Source: Aldrovandia affinis
Taxonomy: Eukaryota > Chordata > Actinopteri > Notacanthiformes > Halosauridae
Assembly (NCBI GenBank): GCA_029706075.1
Contig: JAINUG010000228.1
Span: 1,240,001 to 1,304,000 of the forward strand
DNA: 64,000 nt
Reading direction: 5' to 3'
Both the position numbers and the translations under genes were made by a program. How positions within the stretch are numbered: position 1 is the stretch's first letter; the number at the start of each line of letters is the position of its first letter. This document shows, one piece after another, positions 60,882-64,000 of this stretch. A model generated the notes under the pieces. It had not been told where the DNA came from and ran no database searches. It saw nothing but the letters and a program-made list of their open reading frames with translations.

Positions 60882-61028
60882 ATAAAAGCTTTGATGATGA
60901 AGAGTCGGTGGATGGAACCCGACCCTCTTCCTCGCAGTCTGCTTTTAAGGTCCCCACCACCAAGAAGCCTGGCAACCCTGGGAACAGCAGCCGCCGGCCA
61001 AGTGCCACAGGGGCCACCAAAATTGGAG
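60882..61028 (+). CDS. clasp2: clasp2 shared exon after TOG1 (KSFDDEES exon)
   Basis: Acceptor ctccccag, donor gtaatg. Two bases complete the split codon (Asp after exon F or the MAVGSDEE exon, Tyr after the MRRLICKKICD exon), then 48 codons: KSFDDEESVDGTRPSSSQSA, FKVPTTKKPGNPGNSSRRPS, ATGATKIG, and one base over. Known CLASP2 has KSFDDEESVDGNRPSS and FKVP here, a basic, Ser/Pro-rich linker between TOG1 and TOG2 that helps microtubule binding. It is the point at which the alpha, beta and gamma forms converge. The next exon lies outside the window. Confidence 0.97.
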
Positions 61029-61386
61029 GTAATGCAAATTCAACATAAAACGCAGCTTCATTCAGATACCTTAAGACCTACGTCAGTTTATTGACAAAGG
61101 AACACACACAAACATCTCATTCATATTTGTACATGAAAAAGTTTTCCTTTAGCGGCATTGTCATGCCAAATGTCAAGTCATGCCAAGTAATCTTTGTGTT
61201 TTGACATTTCAAAAGTGTCTCTAACACCAGCATAATTTTGATGAAAAAATAACATCGATTGGTTAGATTAATTTTTATCATTGGGAGACTCAGACATTGT
61301 AGTAGCCATTGTGGTGCGGCCAGCTATTTACACATTTTTATAATTATAGTTCATGTTCCACACGATGATATTGTTATGATCCTGTT

Positions 61387-61505
61387 CTCTTAGGACAATT
61401 ACAATGGTCTTTTGTTGTGATTTTTAAAAAATGCCTACAGACATGCCACTTTTTTTTGCATTATGAAAAAAACACAACAAAAGACCATTGTAATTGTCCT
61501 AAGAG
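61387..61505. repeat. Perfect 33-bp inverted repeat
   Basis: Arms ctcttaggacaattacaatg (continuing gtcttttgttgtg, 61387-61419) and its exact reverse complement (61473-61505) flank a 53-base spacer. Parts of the spacer (tttttaaaaaatgc and gcattatgaaaaaaa) also pair imperfectly, so the whole 119 bases could fold as one long hairpin. No flanking duplication was seen. It could be a foldback or miniature transposon. Confidence 0.96.
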
Positions 61506-61579
61506 GCATACATTAATGTAATTTTACAGCCTTTCTATGTAACCTATAGGCCTAAAGAGCATATACAGTGCAGTCTGTA

Positions 61580-61788
61580 ATATATTAGGAAGTTTTTCTT
61601 TACACAGAGAGTTGTCAATGCCTGGAACAGCTTGCCAGGTCAGGTAGTAGAGGCAGAAACGCTCGGGCTATTCAAGGCCAGGCTAGATGTAGTACTAGAT
61701 GTTCTTTAGATTAGGACATAATGAGCCAAGATGGGCCGAACGGCCCATTCTCATCATTATGTATTCTTATGTTCTTATGTTCTTATTT
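61580..61788 (+). mobile_element. CR1-like LINE 3' end
   Basis: The + strand gives [20 protein letters not shown] then [23 protein letters not shown], followed by a short UTR (gatgggccgaacggcccatt) and the tail ttcttatgttcttatg. It matches the minus-strand copy at 9.8-10.1 kb almost residue for residue. It is strongly 5'-truncated. Confidence 0.92.
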
Positions 61789-62110
61789 GGACAGTGACTT
61801 TCTTATTGTGGTTATTGTGGTTCTGTACTCCAGCACATTGGATTTGAAACATGCACGGTTAAAGTGCAGACTGTCTGTCACCTTTAATTTGACGGTATTT
61901 ACATCCATATCGGGTGAACTGTGTAGGAATTGCAGCCCTTTTTATACATCTTGGTATCTTCCCTGGTGATGCTCTGCCAGGCCTGTACTGCAGCCATCTT
62001 CAGTTCTTGCTTGTTTTGGGGGCTTTTTGTCTTCAATCTGGTCTTCAGCAAGTGAAACACATGCTCAATTGGATTGATTCAATACCTGGATGAGAGATGA
62101 GTCAAACATT
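61789..62110 (-). mobile_element. Tc1/mariner remnant
   Basis: A minus-strand frame near 61960-62060 reads LKTRLKTKSPQNKQELKMAA then VQAWQSITRED, the C-terminal end of a Tc1-type transposase known in fish. ttggacagtgactttcttat at its left could be a terminus directly abutting the CR1 tail. The rest is missing. Confidence 0.6.
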
Positions 62111-62243
62111 TCCGGTCAAACATTGCAATGTGACATGAGTTGAGTGATGATTTTAAAATGAATTGTAAGCTACTGTGTATAGCAGTAGGCTAAATGCAGT
62201 GTTTTATGGTTGAGAATTACAACAACAAAAAGTTGTGACTGTA

Positions 62244-63790
<1,547 letters not shown>

Positions 63791-63792
63791 TA

Positions 63793-64000
63793 CCTCGTTG
63801 ACCATTACCTCTATTTCCTGATCTGCATATTTACGTTTTTTTCTCTCATGGTTCACTTGCTGCTCCGTATCCATTTCTTGGCACCTTGTGATCTGGACGA
63901 GTAAGTGTGCCATATTGTTTTGGACCCTTTTTATGGATGTATCCTACTGTAAATTACGAATGAGGGTGTTTCATTTTTTGGATTGCGTAATTAGAACCAG
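63793..64000 (-). mobile_element. Second Harbinger-like copy, SANT-protein region, runs off the window
   Basis: The minus strand reads KKRKYADQEIEVMVNEV with upstream QEMDTEQQVNHERKK-like residues, and shares long words with 38,995-39,165 (atgaaacaccctcatt, ccagatcacaa, aagaaatggata, gaaccatgaga). The left flank of the Tc1 insertion (aaaagttgtgactg, about 62228-62241) also matches the 38.9-kb copy at the corresponding point, so the Tc1 at 62.2 kb is inserted into this element. The element's own end is beyond 64000. Confidence 0.67.

Overview
This is animal nuclear DNA, almost certainly from a ray-finned fish. The evidence is spliced coding exons separated by very long introns, and a dense load of teleost-type repeats: Tc1 elements with TA target duplications, hAT, PIF-Harbinger and piggyBac-like elements, CR1 and L2 LINEs, and tRNA-derived SINEs. 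The species cannot be named from the sequence alone. No bacterial operon, phage or CRISPR structure is present.

One host gene runs through the window on the + strand: clasp2, which encodes a CLIP-associating, microtubule plus-end protein. Six internal exons encode most of the N-terminal TOG1/HEAT-repeat domain (12336-12414, 22864-22967, 24911-25002, 25567-25642, 26963-27060, 30637-30707). The long (alpha-type) transcript then splices to a shared exon at 60882-61028. Two alternative first exons lie between: a short acidic start (MAVGSDEE, 33411-33435) and a cysteine-containing start (MRRLICKKICD, 60330-60363). Both end in phase 1, like the last TOG1 exon, so all three routes can join the shared exon in frame. 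The second matches the N-terminus known for mammalian CLASP2-beta, which identifies the gene as clasp2 rather than clasp1. The 5' exons of the long form and everything after 61028 lie outside the window or were not found.

Layout. 1-12.3 kb is intron or upstream DNA holding SINE and Tc1 pieces, a 1.4-kb piggyBac-like element with a large internal palindrome, two L2 fragments, a hAT mini-element and an inverted CR1 end. 12.4-22.9 kb is an intron with CR1 and SINE pieces, a Tc1 element with doubled motifs in its inverted repeats, and a Tc1 inside another Tc1. 22.9-30.7 kb is the compact TOG1 exon cluster. 31-60 kb is the intron containing both alternative starts; it is packed with SINEs flanked by clear target duplications, a Harbinger element holding a CR1 esterase ORF1, L2, hAT elements, and a four-layer nest at 50.7-53.6 kb. 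61-64 kb is the next intron, with a perfect 33-bp inverted repeat, a CR1 3' end and a complete-length dead Tc1 sitting inside a Harbinger-like copy.

All transposase and reverse-transcriptase frames seen are broken or partial. No undescribed multi-gene system was found. The observations most worth following are the alternative clasp2 promoters, a 44-codon SANT/Myb-like micro-ORF inside a Harbinger mini-element, and several long perfect or near-perfect inverted repeats.
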